Shown in pieces: positions 63,263-64,000 of a DNA stretch of 64,000 nucleotides; positions within the stretch are counted from its first letter, which is position 1; each line of letters opens with the position of its first letter. The notes under the pieces were generated by a model. It was not told where the DNA came from. It made no database searches and was given only the letters and a program-made list of their open reading frames with translations. This stretch comes from Symsagittifera roscoffensis (Eukaryota > Xenacoelomorpha > Acoela > Convolutidae). The position numbers were made by a program, and so were the translations under genes. The stretch is from assembly GCF_963678635.1 (NCBI RefSeq), contig NC_087067.1:5742647-5806646 (forward strand), given 5' to 3'.

Positions 63263-64000
63263 CTGTATCTAGAATTTTTTGGAGGGAGTGGGCGAATTTT
63301 CAAAAAAAAAATACAAAAATTTGTCGAATTTTTCAATATAGGTCGACCTTCTAAAAACACTAATCAGACCCTAATTCGACCCTAATTCGAAGCTGTATGG
63401 AAAGTTTTGAATGGAAAATTTTGACCAAAAAAAAACTGTTTTTTTTGGCTCGTGATCCCCTTCAAAGTTACTATATATTGCTGCAATATATTTTTACAAA
63501 ATTTTAAAATTGTTTGGCCAAAAAGGTGTCGTAAAATATTACCGAAGAGGGGACACTTTGGTTGTTGAGTGTGTCGAGTATCTGGCATGTTTAAGCATTA
63601 GTCTCTCTATACAAGTTTCAACGGCTTTCCTTGGCTTTTGCTATGATAGGCGAAAAAGATTATTGGTCTTTTTTATTGGTTTCAGTGAAAAAAGAACCCT
63701 TTGATTGCATCACTTTGAAAATTCTCCGAAACAAGTCGGCTACGACTGCGAGTTGAGACTTAAAAACTAGAATGCCGATATTACTTGCATTTTGAGATAC
63801 CGATGTGTTAAGCGCATTTTTTTCAATCCGCAAAATATCCGCAAAATCCGCAAAATATAGAAAAACTAGGGAAAATTTTTGATTTTGAAGGCACTTAAAA
63901 ACTTTTAAAAAAAAGCTGCCTCTGCACCTTTCATATTACCATAGTCTGAAAAAAGTAAAGACCGTTAAAAACGTTGAACTAACACTTTAAAACTAGCAAA
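63263..64000. other. No feature recognised
   Basis: AT-rich with A and T runs. A short triple repeat of TCCGCAAAATA near 63,825-63,860 is present. No coding sequence supported. Confidence 0.4.

Overview
The window is AT-rich animal DNA with no bacterial features: no operons, no ribosome-binding sites and no rRNA, tRNA or CRISPR array that I could see. The retroelements (BEL/Pao, Ty3-type, a LINE), a Maverick/Polinton and a family-92 glycosyltransferase split by long introns point to an invertebrate metazoan. I cannot name the species. Almost all coding sequence is decayed mobile DNA; the one host gene I can support is the glycosyltransferase.

Region 1 (about 164-9,124 and 9,125-9,891): a head-to-tail array of roughly 2.3-kb diverged units. 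Three of them carry recognisable BEL/Pao gag (DUF1759-like) on the + strand; a probable protease-region remnant follows near 9.65-9.8 kb. Region 2 (9,892-24,696): a 14.8-kb Maverick/Polinton bounded by inverted repeats of about 135 bp. Both flanks carry the same late genes in mirror image: cysteine protease, major capsid, basic capsid-associated protein, penton-like minor capsid and integrase run outward-in from each end. A packaging-ATPase remnant and unidentified ORFs lie in the centre. No DNA polymerase B was found. Region 3 (24,697-28,410): BEL/Pao reverse transcriptase, RNase H and integrase on the + strand, with the RNase H-integrase part present twice. The Maverick therefore sits between the gag/protease and RT parts of BEL/Pao DNA.

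Region 4 (29,710-57,485, minus strand): a six-exon GT92 glycosyltransferase gene. The exon phases join without a break into 447 codons plus stop, with an N-terminal membrane anchor. Its introns hold most of the other DNA here. Intron 1 has a Ty3-type LTR retrotransposon (52,046-56,387) and a 176-bp GC-rich palindrome. Intron 2 has a LINE (about 40,975-44,720). Intron 4 has nested foldback elements (33,166-36,725) with a 42-bp tandem array.

Region 5 (57.5-64.0 kb): no gene seen. It holds a degenerate satellite with a period of 80-110 bp (57.9-59.1 kb), a second foldback element (60,118-61,076) and a second copy of an interspersed repeat (62.9-63.3 kb). All calls were made by eye from translations and motifs; no database search was possible.
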